25,790 nt of DNA. Origin: an uncultured Atopobium sp. GTDB taxonomy: Bacteria; Actinomycetota; Coriobacteriia; Coriobacteriales; Atopobiaceae. Numbering within the stretch: position 1 is the first letter of the stretch; each line of letters starts with the position of its first letter. A model generated the notes under the pieces. The model made no database searches and was not told where the DNA came from. It worked only from the letters and a program-made list of their open reading frames with translations. This document shows, piece after piece, positions 17,760 to 24,023 of the stretch. Both the position numbers and the translations under genes were made by a program. The DNA lies in contig CAMQEO010000006.1 of NCBI GenBank assembly GCA_946999785.1, forward strand, positions 1 through 25,790, written 5' to 3'.

Positions 17760-18482
17760 ATGTATAGTTCAGACTCATCTCAAAAATCAAATGGTATGCG
17801 CCCTGCAACACGTCGTTCGCACGCCGTAGACACTTTGCGCCTTGCGCGTGAGGATGTGCAATCGTCTCGTGCGTCTCGCACGCGCCAAGTGTCGCGCTCA
17901 TCTGCGCCATCGTTGCAGAATCTCACGTCAGTGCAAAATCCTTCATTTTTAAGCAACCCTTCCAGTTCGGTGAACACATCTTCGTCATCGGCCTCTTCTA
18001 AGCGACCTCAGCGGCGCAGCTATAAGAATAGGAATCGCACAAAATCGCAGCATCCTTTATCTACACAGGCAAGTCAGCTTATAGGAATCATTTCTACAAT
18101 TTTATCCCGTAAAATTTGGGTTGTTTGCTTGGTCGTTGCGGCTATCGTACTTGGTGTTCTAGGCCCTGTTCATAACTTTTATGTTGCTCGTCGTACAGGC
18201 GACGTTCTTGAGCAGAAAAAAGCGTATATCGAAGAAAAAAACTCCGAGCTTGAAGCTGAACGCGATTCTTTGTTTACCGAAGAAGGTGTTGAAACACAGG
18301 CGCGCAAAAGGGGATATGTATCTCCAGGTGAGGTTGGCGTTAATGTAGAGGGTTTGGAACAAAAAGAGGTTGAAGATCCTTCAAAGCCTGTTGAATATCC
18401 TGATTCGCGATCGTGGTTTGACAAAATGCTCGACACGCTCTTTGGTTTTTCTCCGCAAGATATTTGGAATAAGCGCGTTTAG
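17760..18482 (+). CDS. Septum formation initiator, FtsB/DivIC family
   Basis: This is a 240-residue single-pass membrane protein of the divisome. Residues 1-115 are a Ser/Arg-rich, probably disordered cytoplasmic tail. Residues 119-138 form one hydrophobic segment (WVVCLVVAAIVLGVLGPVHN). Residues 147-172 form a charged coiled coil (EQKKAYIEEKNSELEAERDS), followed by ARKRGYVSPGE, which matches the end of the FtsB/DivIC domain. In the family it links FtsQ/DivIB and FtsL in the cell-division complex. The ATG at 17760 is preceded by TAGGGA about 10 nt upstream. The position after mazG is like the actinobacterial order, in which eno usually lies between them. Confidence 0.85.
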   Translation: MYSSDSSQKSNGMRPATRRSHAVDTLRLAREDVQSSRASRTRQVSRSSAPSLQNLTSVQNPSFLSNPSSSVNTSSSSASSKRPQRRSYKNRNRTKSQHPLSTQASQLIGIISTILSRKIWVVCLVVAAIVLGVLGPVHNFYVARRTGDVLEQKKAYIEEKNSELEAERDSLFTEEGVETQARKRGYVSPGEVGVNVEGLEQKEVEDPSKPVEYPDSRSWFDKMLDTLFGFSPQDIWNKRV

Positions 18483-18587
18483 CGTTACAACTTTTAACTG
18501 CGTATGGTGTTTAAGCGCGCGTTAAGCAGTTATTGCATTGCTCTATTCGTAGCAATTATCTCGTGACTTCTGGTTCAGTATGCGCCG

Positions 18588-18651
18588 TCTGCCTTGTGTT
18601 TCGTGTCTGAATTTGCACATCTGCCTTGTGTTTCGCGCCTAAATTCGCAAC
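18588..18651. repeat. 32-bp imperfect tandem duplication
   Basis: Two adjacent 32-bp units (18588-18619, 18620-18651) each begin TCTGCCTTGTGTTTCG. The second halves differ at six positions, giving 26 of 32 matches. It is non-coding, and its function is unknown. Confidence 0.85.
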
Positions 18652-18660
18652 ACGCGCACG

Positions 18661-18741
18661 CCATGGCTCACCTTCGGCAACGCTTGAAGCCCACGGCTCA
18701 CATACCACAATTCATCTGCATGCCATGGCTCACCTTTCGGC
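18661..18741. repeat. Spaced direct repeat around CCATGGCTCACC
   Basis: CCATGGCTCACC-TTCGGC occurs at 18661-18678, and GCCATGGCTCACCTTTCGGC at 18722-18741, differing by one T. A partial copy (CCACGGCTCAC) lies between them at about 18691. It follows the 32-bp tandem repeat directly. Confidence 0.8.
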
Positions 18742-18825
18742 GATTTTGTCTTTCTTACAAACCACGTTATTTGCTGTTTGTTGTACTATTAAAAGGGTAT
18801 TTGCGTATAAAAGGTGGGTTGTGTT

Positions 18826-19860
18826 ATGAAACAAATTGCATGCATAGATATAGGTACCGTTACGGTTCGTTTGGGAATTTTTGATATAGATTCCAAGCCT
18901 ATTAAAGTGGTTAAAAAACTTTCAACCATTTGTGATTTAGGTAAGGGTTTTAACGAAACAGGGAATCTGAGCAAAGACGCTATCGAACGCGTGCTGTCAT
19001 GCATTGACACATACGTTGCTGTCATTAAGTCTATGGATGTAGTGGGCGTTTGCTGTGTTTTAACAGCCGCCGCTCGTGAATCGCATAATGTAAGCCCTCT
19101 GTTAGATGGACTTTCCTCAAAAGGTCTTATTGCTCAGGTTATTGGTGGTAAAACAGAAGGTTGTCTGACGTTTTTAGGTATATGTCAAGATTTTCCAAAC
19201 CAGCGCATTTTAGCTGTTGATAATGGTGGCGGCTCTACCGAGTTAACCGTTGGCCGTCTTGCCGAAGAAGAGGAGCTTTCGTATCGTCCAACCAATGACG
19301 CAAAACCTTCGCGCCATATGCTTCCCGTGGTAGAGCGCGTTATGTCCATTGGTATAGGTTGCCGCCGTTTGAGTGATTCGTATAATTTATATAGCGGCAT
19401 TCCTACTGAAGAAACAATCCAGCAAGCTCGCGCATTTGTGCGCAATAGCTTTGCGGGTGCAGTGGACGAAGAAGGCATTTTAATGCTTGAGCCACAAAAG
19501 ATGATTGCTTGTGGCGGAACGGTAACCTCGTTGGTTGCAATGCTACACGAGCTTGAGCCTTATGATCCTGCTTTTGTTCATTTGCAGACGCTCACATTTG
19601 ACGAAATAGAAGGCCTTATTGCTCGTATGAGCAAACTTGATTTAGATGGCCTTAAAGCGCTTCCTGGTTTGCAGGAAAAGCGCGCCGATGTAATTTTTGG
19701 CGGTGCTCTTATTTTGAGCGAACTGATGAAATGCTCGGGCTTTACAGAGCTTACGGTGAGCGAACACGATTTGCTGGTTGGCTTAGGTATTTGTGCTGCT
19801 GCAGAGTATCACAATGATTATGTGCCCCTGCCTTGGAAACCCGGTTTGGCTCGTTTGTAA
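18826..19860 (+). CDS. Ppx/GppA-family phosphatase
   Basis: The 344-residue product belongs to the exopolyphosphatase/guanosine pentaphosphate phosphatase family (ASKHA fold). The N-terminal phosphate-binding loop reads CIDIGTVTVRLGIFDID. The middle CVLTAAARESHN segment matches the family TSAxRxAxN motif, and AVDNGGGSTELTVG is the second phosphate loop. The C-terminal part contains IIACGGTVTSL. It likely acts on polyphosphate or (p)ppGpp, and the two cannot be separated from sequence alone. The ATG at 18826 has AAAGGTGGG 7 nt upstream. An in-frame GTG at 18814 lies inside that site. At 344 residues it is of the short single-module type, without the HD extension. Confidence 0.88.
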   Translation: MKQIACIDIGTVTVRLGIFDIDSKPIKVVKKLSTICDLGKGFNETGNLSKDAIERVLSCIDTYVAVIKSMDVVGVCCVLTAAARESHNVSPLLDGLSSKGLIAQVIGGKTEGCLTFLGICQDFPNQRILAVDNGGGSTELTVGRLAEEEELSYRPTNDAKPSRHMLPVVERVMSIGIGCRRLSDSYNLYSGIPTEETIQQARAFVRNSFAGAVDEEGILMLEPQKMIACGGTVTSLVAMLHELEPYDPAFVHLQTLTFDEIEGLIARMSKLDLDGLKALPGLQEKRADVIFGGALILSELMKCSGFTELTVSEHDLLVGLGICAAAEYHNDYVPLPWKPGLARL

Positions 19861-19917
19861 GATTGTGGATTGCTTATGTGTGCATAGGGGATTTGCGCTA
19901 TGCGGTGCAAAGTGGAC

Positions 19918-19936
19918 GCTCAGCCTATTGAGCTTT
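19918..19936 (+). terminator. Possible weak terminator after ppx
   Basis: GCTCA (19918-19922), a 6-nt loop and TGAGC (19929-19933) are followed by only three T residues. It lies 58 nt after the ppx stop, in the 226-nt spacer before the tRNA gene. The stem is short, so this is tentative. Confidence 0.3.
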
Positions 19937-20086
19937 ACAAAAGTTCATCCGTGTAATGTGTTTGAGTGAGTGTTTCCGCACATCTTATACAAATTTTTAA
20001 TTTATGCTTTATGGATCGCGCATTCCGTGTTAAAGTGTTAAAAGTTCTAGTGCTCTTTGTACAAGCACATCGCGTAATGCGCAGTT

Positions 20087-20171
20087 GGGGGCGTGGTGGA
20101 ATTGGCAGACGCAGAGGACTTAAAATCCTCCGACTTCGGTCATGTGGGTTCGAGTCCCACCGCCCCCACCA
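20087..20171 (+). tRNA. tRNA-Leu (UAA anticodon)
   Basis: An 85-nt class II tRNA. The acceptor arm GGGGGCG (20087-20093) pairs with CGCCCCC (20161-20167), followed by discriminator A and an encoded CCA (20169-20171). The anticodon stem GAGGA/TCCTC encloses CTTAAAA with anticodon TAA at 20121-20123. The long variable arm contains CGACTTCGGTCA. The T arm is GTGGG/CCCAC around TTCGAGT. An integrase remnant starts immediately after its 3' end, consistent with use of the tRNA 3' end as an integration site. Confidence 0.97.
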
Positions 20172-20239
20172 GCTTTTTTCTTATTAAATACCCCTTTTTG
20201 CCTGCTGTAATCTGTTGTTTGAATGTTGGTATGACTCAA

Positions 20240-20373
20240 AAGCTTTGAAACTTTGGTTACATCTATACCAGCGTTTAAGCAAGCTGTAGCAAAACTATGC
20301 CGCATATTACTAATTGAATAGCGGTTCCCGTTATTGGGAGCCGCTATTTTGCGTCTAGTGAAGTTCAGGTGCT
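20240..20373. repeat. Flanking direct repeat, copy 1 (134 bp)
   Basis: It runs from AAGCTTTGAAACTTTGG to AAGTTCAGGTGCT and matches 24042-24174 in the same orientation, with 8 mismatches and one 1-nt gap by eye (about 93% identity). It encodes part of the integrase remnant on the minus strand. Its right end supplies the last five codons and stop of the neighbouring minus-strand ORF. Confidence 0.92.
20317..20348. promoter_or_regulatory. Long hairpin inside repeat copy 1
   Basis: AATAGCGGTTCCC (20317-20329) pairs with GGGAGCCGCTATT (20336-20348) over 13 bp with one G-U pair and a 6-nt loop. It is followed by TTTT on the plus strand. Copy 2 keeps the hairpin in weaker form (one further mismatch, near 24117-24149). 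It could act as a terminator for converging transcripts or be part of a recombination site. Confidence 0.6.
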
Positions 20374-20630
20374 GGCACATAGACCCAAGCAGTGCCAAAG
20401 TGAATGATACCCCACACGTACAGGTTTAGCTCATCATCATGGAAAACTATCTCATTTGTGTGCTTTAGTAAAAAGTCTGGGTCTTGGATGATGCAGAACT
20501 GGAATATTTTGTCCTCTAAATCACCGTTGATTAGCTCTAGCGGACGGCTTGCAATCTCGTTGGCAAGCACCATGCCTCCTGCCTGACGAGCAAGGTCTTT
20601 GTAGGTCTTGATGTAATCGGAATAGTTCAT
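20355..20630 (-). CDS. Hypothetical protein of mobile-element type, C-terminus replaced by the repeat
   Basis: This is a 91-residue acidic protein. The ATG at 20630 follows a perfect GGAGG site with ATTTC spacing. The sequence MNYSDYIKTYKDLARQAGG opens it, and the later segment has IVFHDDELNLYVWGIIHFGT. From memory this resembles small hypothetical proteins common on conjugative elements and plasmids of Gram-positive bacteria. Its function is unknown. The last residues APELH and the stop lie in the 134-bp repeat and are identical to the end of the unrelated ORF at 24156-24725. The native C-terminus has therefore probably been lost. It is transcribed away from the restriction-modification operon. 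Confidence 0.7.
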   Translation of the reverse strand: MNYSDYIKTYKDLARQAGGMVLANEIASRPLELINGDLEDKIFQFCIIQDPDFLLKHTNEIVFHDDELNLYVWGIIHFGTAWVYVPAPELH

Positions 20631-20659
20631 GAAATCCTCCTTTGCTTCGTGCAATCTCG

Positions 20660-20679
20660 ACCGTCTTTAGACGGTTTTT
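20660..20679 (+). terminator. Intrinsic terminator upstream of the restriction-modification promoter
   Basis: ACCGTC (20660-20665), loop TTTA and GACGGT (20670-20675) form a perfect 6-bp stem followed by TTTT (20676-20679). It would stop plus-strand read-through from the tRNA/ppx side before the restriction-modification promoter and so insulate the cassette. Confidence 0.65.
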
Positions 20680-20695
20680 CTGGATACGAAAAAGG

Positions 20696-20727
20696 TTGAT
20701 TTATCTGGTGAAATGTTGTACGATAAT
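20696..20727 (+). promoter_or_regulatory. Candidate promoter of the restriction-modification operon
   Basis: TTGATT (20696-20701) and TACGAT (20719-20724) are separated by 17 nt. GATAAT at 20722-20727 is an alternative -10. The element ends at or inside the octamer/inverted-repeat operator and lies about 50 nt before the first gene. Confidence 0.55.
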
Positions 20728-20760
20728 ACGTAATTACGTGAATACGTGAATACGTATTAT
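20723..20760. promoter_or_regulatory. Operator-like array: four octamers inside a 10-bp inverted repeat
   Basis: Four contiguous 8-bp units follow the pattern AATACGTA, ATTACGTG, AATACGTG, AATACGTA (20725-20756). The outer arms ATAATACGTA (20723-20732) and TACGTATTAT (20751-20760) are exact inverse complements. The array overlaps the -10 region and lies 16 nt before the start of the ribbon-helix-helix gene. Such proteins bind short tandem half-sites cooperatively, so autoregulation is the natural inference. Confidence 0.7.
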
Positions 20761-20776
20761 TGTAGGAGAACTTTAT

Positions 20777-20953
20777 ATGAATAAGAAAGACGAAAAGAAG
20801 CTCTCAGGAGACGTCAGACGAACGAAGCTGACGCTCTCCGTGACGGCAGAGGATAAGAAGAAATTGAAAATCATTGCAGCCAAGAGGGAGAAATCCATCT
20901 CAGCAATGCTGCATGAGTGGGTTGAGAAAAACGCAGAGGAGGCTGAGGAATAA
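20777..20953 (+). CDS. Ribbon-helix-helix (CopG/Arc-like) small DNA-binding protein
   Basis: A 58-residue basic protein. A beta-strand RTKLTLSVT (about 15-23) is followed by two helices, AEDKKKLKIIAAKREKS and ISAMLHEWVEKNAEEA. This is the classic ribbon-helix-helix layout. The ATG at 20777 has AGGAG 8 nt upstream. The stop overlaps the next start as TAATG, so it is translationally coupled to the nuclease-methyltransferase gene. It most likely represses or tunes the operon from the octamer operator just upstream. That takes the place of the helix-turn-helix C proteins known in many restriction-modification systems. An antitoxin role is an alternative, but no toxin-like partner is next to it. 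Confidence 0.85.
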   Translation: MNKKDEKKLSGDVRRTKLTLSVTAEDKKKLKIIAAKREKSISAMLHEWVEKNAEEAEE

Positions 20954-22881
20954 TGGCAAAGAAGGAAGTTAAGACAGACCTGTGGGTCGCAAAGCAACTT
21001 GATGAGTATGACATCAAGTTTGATGCTCAGGGCAGCAATACGAAGGAGATTGACGACGCGCTAAAGACTGCATCGAAGCGAGGAACCGGCAAGGCGGGTT
21101 ATCCCGAGTACGTCGCCAATATCAGCGATTTTGTCCTTGTTATCGAGGATAAGGCGGCGCTTGATAAGCATGTCAATCTAACTGATAAGGGCGTGATTGA
21201 CACAGAAGTTAAGTCAATAACCGATTATGCGGTCAACGGTGCTTACTTTTATGGGAAGCATATCGCCCAGAATTGCTCTTTCAAGAAGGTGTTTGCTGTT
21301 GGTGTGTCCGGTGATGAGAAGCACCACAAGATTACGCCGCTATGGGTAGATGACCGCGAGGGCTACAAGCAGTTGCCGGACGTTGAATCGTTCGTCTGGT
21401 TCTCGTCGAGTAACATCAACGAGTACTATACGAGGTACGTTCTGGAAGAGGCTACCGATGTTGAAAAGACGACGGAACAGATTCTCAAGGACGCTGCTAA
21501 GCTTCACGAGTATCTGCGCACTTACGGAACGCTGAAAGACCAGGACAAGCCGTTGGTCGTCGCTGGTATTTTGTTGGCGCTCGATGAAATCGAGTTCGGC
21601 GGATTTAGCGTTGATTCGCTGACCGGAGACCAGATTGCAGGCAACCGCGACGGCGACAAGCTGATGAACGCAATCAAGACGCGACTGACCCGCTCCAATG
21701 TGGGGCCTGACGCCAAGAAAGACAAGCTGCTTGCTGAGTTCGCCATCTTGCAGACCAGCTTCAGGTTGAACGAGGTCAACGAGACGTTGGCCAAAACGCC
21801 GCTCAAGTTTTACACGGAGTTCCTGTATGAGCACGTGTTCAAGAACATCAAGTATCAGAAGACCTCTGAGGACTTTATCGGGCGCTTTTATGGCGAGTTC
21901 ATGAGCTATTCTGGCGGAGACGGGCAGACGTTAGGCATCATTCTGACGCCTCGACATATTACGGATTTGATGTGCGATTTGGTGGATATCCAGCCTGATG
22001 ACGTAGTGCTCGACCCGACGTGCGGCACGGCAGGGTTCTTGATTTCTGCCATGCACAAGATGCTTTCCATGGCGGACAGCGACCAGCAGAGAAAGAACAT
22101 CAAGAAGAAGCAGCTGCACGGTTTCGAGCTTCAAAGCAACATGTTTGCGGTTGCTGCTGCGAACATGATTCTGCGCCGTGACGGCAACAGCAATCTCGAA
22201 TGCAGCGACTTTCTGGTCAAGAACCCGGCACAGGTGCAGATGAAGGGTGCGACGGTTGGTCTGATGAACCCGCCGTACTCGCAGGGTACAAAAGCTGACC
22301 CGAGCCAATATGAGTTGTCGTTCATCGAGCACATGCTGGATTCGTTGACGGTTGGAGCGCGTGCGGCTGTCATCGTTCCGCAGTCATCCATGACTGGTAA
22401 GTCAAAGGCAGAGAAGGCGTTCAAAGAGTCAATCCTGAAGCATCACACGCTGGAAGGCGTCATTACCTGCAACACGGATACGTTCTACGGCGTGGGAACG
22501 AACCCAGTCATCGCCGTGTTCATGGCGCATGAGCCGCATCCGAAGGACAAGGTCTGCAAGTTTATCGACTTCAGAGATGACGGCTACGTGGTGAGGGCAC
22601 ACGTAGGACTGGTCGAGGGCGATTCCGCCAAGGACAAGCGCCAGCACCTGCTGGACGTGTGGTTCGGACGTGTAGAGGCACCGTCCAAGTTCTGTGTCGA
22701 GTCAACGGTCGAACCGGACGACGAGTGGCTGCACAGCTTCTACTACTTCAACGACGAGATTCCGACCGATGCGGATTTCGAAAAGTCCATCGGTGATTAC
22801 CTGACATTCGAGTTCTCCATGGTCATGCAGAACCGCGAGTATCTGTTCGAAGGAGGCGGCGACGATGGAAAGACTGAGTGA
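20953..22881 (+). CDS. BcgI-like restriction-modification subunit: N-terminal PD-(D/E)XK nuclease fused to N6-adenine methyltransferase
   Basis: The 642-residue product has an N-terminal module with ISDFVLVIEDK (57-67), in which D59, E65 and K67 form a PD-(D/E)XK-type catalytic pattern. An HsdM-like helical region and a gamma-class methyltransferase domain follow. In the latter, motif I is VLDPTCGTAGFL with D354, and the catalytic motif NPPY is at 439-442. The target recognition domain is absent and is supplied by the next gene. Layout and size resemble the A subunit of BcgI, the Type IIB prototype that cuts on both sides of its site. Many annotations would call it HsdM, but the nuclease motif and the lack of hsdR argue for the BcgI type. 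The gene uses visibly more GC-rich codons (GAC, CTG, AAG) than the flanking genome, which suggests transfer. It overlaps the next gene by 17 bp. Confidence 0.88.
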   Translation: MAKKEVKTDLWVAKQLDEYDIKFDAQGSNTKEIDDALKTASKRGTGKAGYPEYVANISDFVLVIEDKAALDKHVNLTDKGVIDTEVKSITDYAVNGAYFYGKHIAQNCSFKKVFAVGVSGDEKHHKITPLWVDDREGYKQLPDVESFVWFSSSNINEYYTRYVLEEATDVEKTTEQILKDAAKLHEYLRTYGTLKDQDKPLVVAGILLALDEIEFGGFSVDSLTGDQIAGNRDGDKLMNAIKTRLTRSNVGPDAKKDKLLAEFAILQTSFRLNEVNETLAKTPLKFYTEFLYEHVFKNIKYQKTSEDFIGRFYGEFMSYSGGDGQTLGIILTPRHITDLMCDLVDIQPDDVVLDPTCGTAGFLISAMHKMLSMADSDQQRKNIKKKQLHGFELQSNMFAVAAANMILRRDGNSNLECSDFLVKNPAQVQMKGATVGLMNPPYSQGTKADPSQYELSFIEHMLDSLTVGARAAVIVPQSSMTGKSKAEKAFKESILKHHTLEGVITCNTDTFYGVGTNPVIAVFMAHEPHPKDKVCKFIDFRDDGYVVRAHVGLVEGDSAKDKRQHLLDVWFGRVEAPSKFCVESTVEPDDEWLHSFYYFNDEIPTDADFEKSIGDYLTFEFSMVMQNREYLFEGGGDDGKTE

Positions 22882-23935
22882 GAAGGAATGGGCTACTGAG
22901 ACCATCGGTGACGCATTTAGTGTTAGTGGAACAACCACAACGCATCCTAGTAAATTGGCTGAGAATGGAAGTACACCAAGAATAACATGCGCATCAGTAA
23001 ATAATGGGTTGGATAATTGTTACGGGAATGAACCAACTGAACAAGGTGGCGTTTTGACTGTGGATAGCGCAACGGTTGGTACTGTGCTTTTTCAGCCGTC
23101 TGATTTTATTGCCACTGACCACGTTGAGAAAATTAGTGGCGATAAAGCTTTTAGTGAAGCTGAAGGCTTATTTATCAAGACTTGTATTGATGTTTCAGCA
23201 GCAGGAAAATATCAATACGGGTATAAATTTTCTCAGAATCGTATCAAACGTCAGAAATTGATGCTCCCTGTCGATGATAAGGGCAATCCTGATTATGCCT
23301 ACATGACGCTTTACTCCACTGAAGTGGGGGGGGGTATGCTCATGCGGTATAAGAATTTCATTGCTGGGCAGCTCTCCCAGTTGGAACACAAGGCCATTCC
23401 GGCTCTTGGCGAGAAGAAATGGAAGCCAGTTTTAATTTCGAGCATGTTTGAACTCGTTAGGGGTCGTGAGAACAATATGGCCATGCTTGAAGATGGCGAT
23501 ACTCCGCTGATTTCAGCCAAGGCAAACAATAATGGTCTAAAAGGGTTCGTGCATAATCCCAAGAAAATTATTACCGGGCAGTGCATTACGTTGAATAATG
23601 ACGGAGATGGAGGTGCTGGTCTTGCATATTACCAACCTGCGAACATGGCCCTCGATAGTCACGTTACAGCATTAATTCCGCTTTTTGATATGAGTGCATT
23701 TGCTATGTTGTTTATTGCGAAGTGCATTTCGGGATTACACGGATTCTTTGGACATGGACTTTCAATTTCGAATCCACGAGCAAAACGACTACGAATCATG
23801 CTCCCTGTTACTGATGTGGGCGAGCCTGATTACGAGTACATGGAGCAGTATGCGAAGAACATGATTCTGCGAAAGTACGAGCAGTATCTGGCGTTTATTG
23901 ACCGCCAAAGCTCAGCTGAGGAGGTGAGTTCATAA
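22865..23935 (+). CDS. Specificity (S) subunit of the BcgI-like system, two target recognition domains
   Basis: The 356-residue product has two half-repeats. Each consists of a target recognition domain (about 10-135 and 185-315) followed by MLPVxDxGxPDYxYM (once near 137-151, again near 322-336) and a helical spacer. This is the HsdS/BcgI-B layout that recognises a bipartite site. The ATG at 22865 lies inside the previous gene after a GAAGGAGG site. The first spacer contains a run of nine G (23326-23334) encoding V-G-G-G (154-157), where the second spacer has no glycines. A one-G change would truncate the protein. The recognition domains are more AT-rich than the preceding gene, as expected for exchanged modules. 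In this sequence the frame is open (ON). Confidence 0.9.
   Translation: MERLSEKEWATETIGDAFSVSGTTTTHPSKLAENGSTPRITCASVNNGLDNCYGNEPTEQGGVLTVDSATVGTVLFQPSDFIATDHVEKISGDKAFSEAEGLFIKTCIDVSAAGKYQYGYKFSQNRIKRQKLMLPVDDKGNPDYAYMTLYSTEVGGGMLMRYKNFIAGQLSQLEHKAIPALGEKKWKPVLISSMFELVRGRENNMAMLEDGDTPLISAKANNNGLKGFVHNPKKIITGQCITLNNDGDGGAGLAYYQPANMALDSHVTALIPLFDMSAFAMLFIAKCISGLHGFFGHGLSISNPRAKRLRIMLPVTDVGEPDYEYMEQYAKNMILRKYEQYLAFIDRQSSAEEVSS
23326..23334 (+). repeat. Poly-G tract (G9), candidate phase-variation switch in the S gene
   Basis: Nine consecutive G residues lie within the coding sequence at codons 154-157. With ten G the frame meets TAA at 23350-23352. With eight G it meets TAA at 23433-23435. No comparable G run was noticed elsewhere in the window. 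Poly-G tracts are classic slipped-strand mispairing sites. Confidence 0.85.
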
Positions 23936-23936
23936 G

Positions 23937-24023
23937 GTGCCAAAGAGAAATTTCTACAGACTTTTGAACTCATCTACGAGGTCTTCTGCCTTAAAGCGTG
24001 AGCAGTGGTTTACTGTTTGTTGA
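23937..24023 (+). pseudogene. Short truncated ORF downstream of the S gene
   Basis: A GTG at 23937, 2 nt after the S-gene stop, is preceded by a strong GAGGAGGTGA site 9 nt upstream. It opens a 28-codon frame (VPKRNFYRLLNSSTRSSALK and so on) that ends at TGA 24021-24023, just before repeat copy 2. It looks like the start of a third operon gene cut off by the rearrangement. The frame continuing directly past the S stop also stays open for 21 codons (AKEKFLQTFELIYEVFCLKA), so the true reading is uncertain. The family is not recognised. Confidence 0.4.

Larger units (their letters stand above)
18483..18825. other. 343-nt spacer with repeats, no gene
   Basis: There is no convincing coding sequence between ftsB/divIC and ppx. 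Two overlapping plus-strand reading frames (18594-18884 and 18626-18829) lack ribosome binding sites and only translate the DNA repeats listed separately. In the actinobacterial order a DUF501 gene often lies here, and none is visible. The 3' end presumably holds the ppx promoter, but no strong -35/-10 pair was found. Confidence 0.6.
20172..20373 (-). pseudogene. Tyrosine recombinase (integrase) C-terminal remnant, copy 1
   Basis: Reading the minus strand gives a catalytic-domain tail. It contains MRHSFATACLNAGIDVTKVS with the box-II arginine, then KLLSHTNIQTTDYSR with the conserved histidine and the tyrosine nucleophile region. No N-terminal domain or start codon is present. The open frame runs on into the antisense of tRNA-Leu because the native stop is missing. 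The TT-to-Y spacing looks one residue short of the usual TTxxY. It is a decayed end of an integrase that once sat next to the tRNA attachment site. The upstream 134 bp are duplicated at 24042-24174. Confidence 0.8.

Noticed and set aside
18594..18884. Plus-strand ORFs in the repeat-bearing spacer before ppx
   Set aside because: They have no ribosome binding site, overlap the start of ppx, and their residues merely translate the DNA repeats.
20240..20373. Repeat as an integron attC site
   Set aside because: The sequence reads as a tyrosine-recombinase C-terminus, with its conserved box-II arginine visible. The cassette genes are on the opposite strand from what attC-gene order would require, and there is no integron integrase in the window.
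20120..20398. Intact 92-aa gene on the minus strand over the tRNA and integrase remnant
   Set aside because: The frame runs through the antisense of tRNA-Leu, has no ribosome binding site and contains only the end of an integrase domain. It is treated as a remnant.
20725..20756. Octamer array as a CRISPR or iteron origin
   Set aside because: Units are only 8 bp, contiguous and without spacers, and no cas or replication-initiator gene is nearby. The position over a promoter and before a ribbon-helix-helix gene fits an operator better.
21340..22332. Antisense frames opposite the nuclease-methyltransferase gene
   Set aside because: The sense frame has clear methyltransferase motifs, and the antisense products show no recognisable family.
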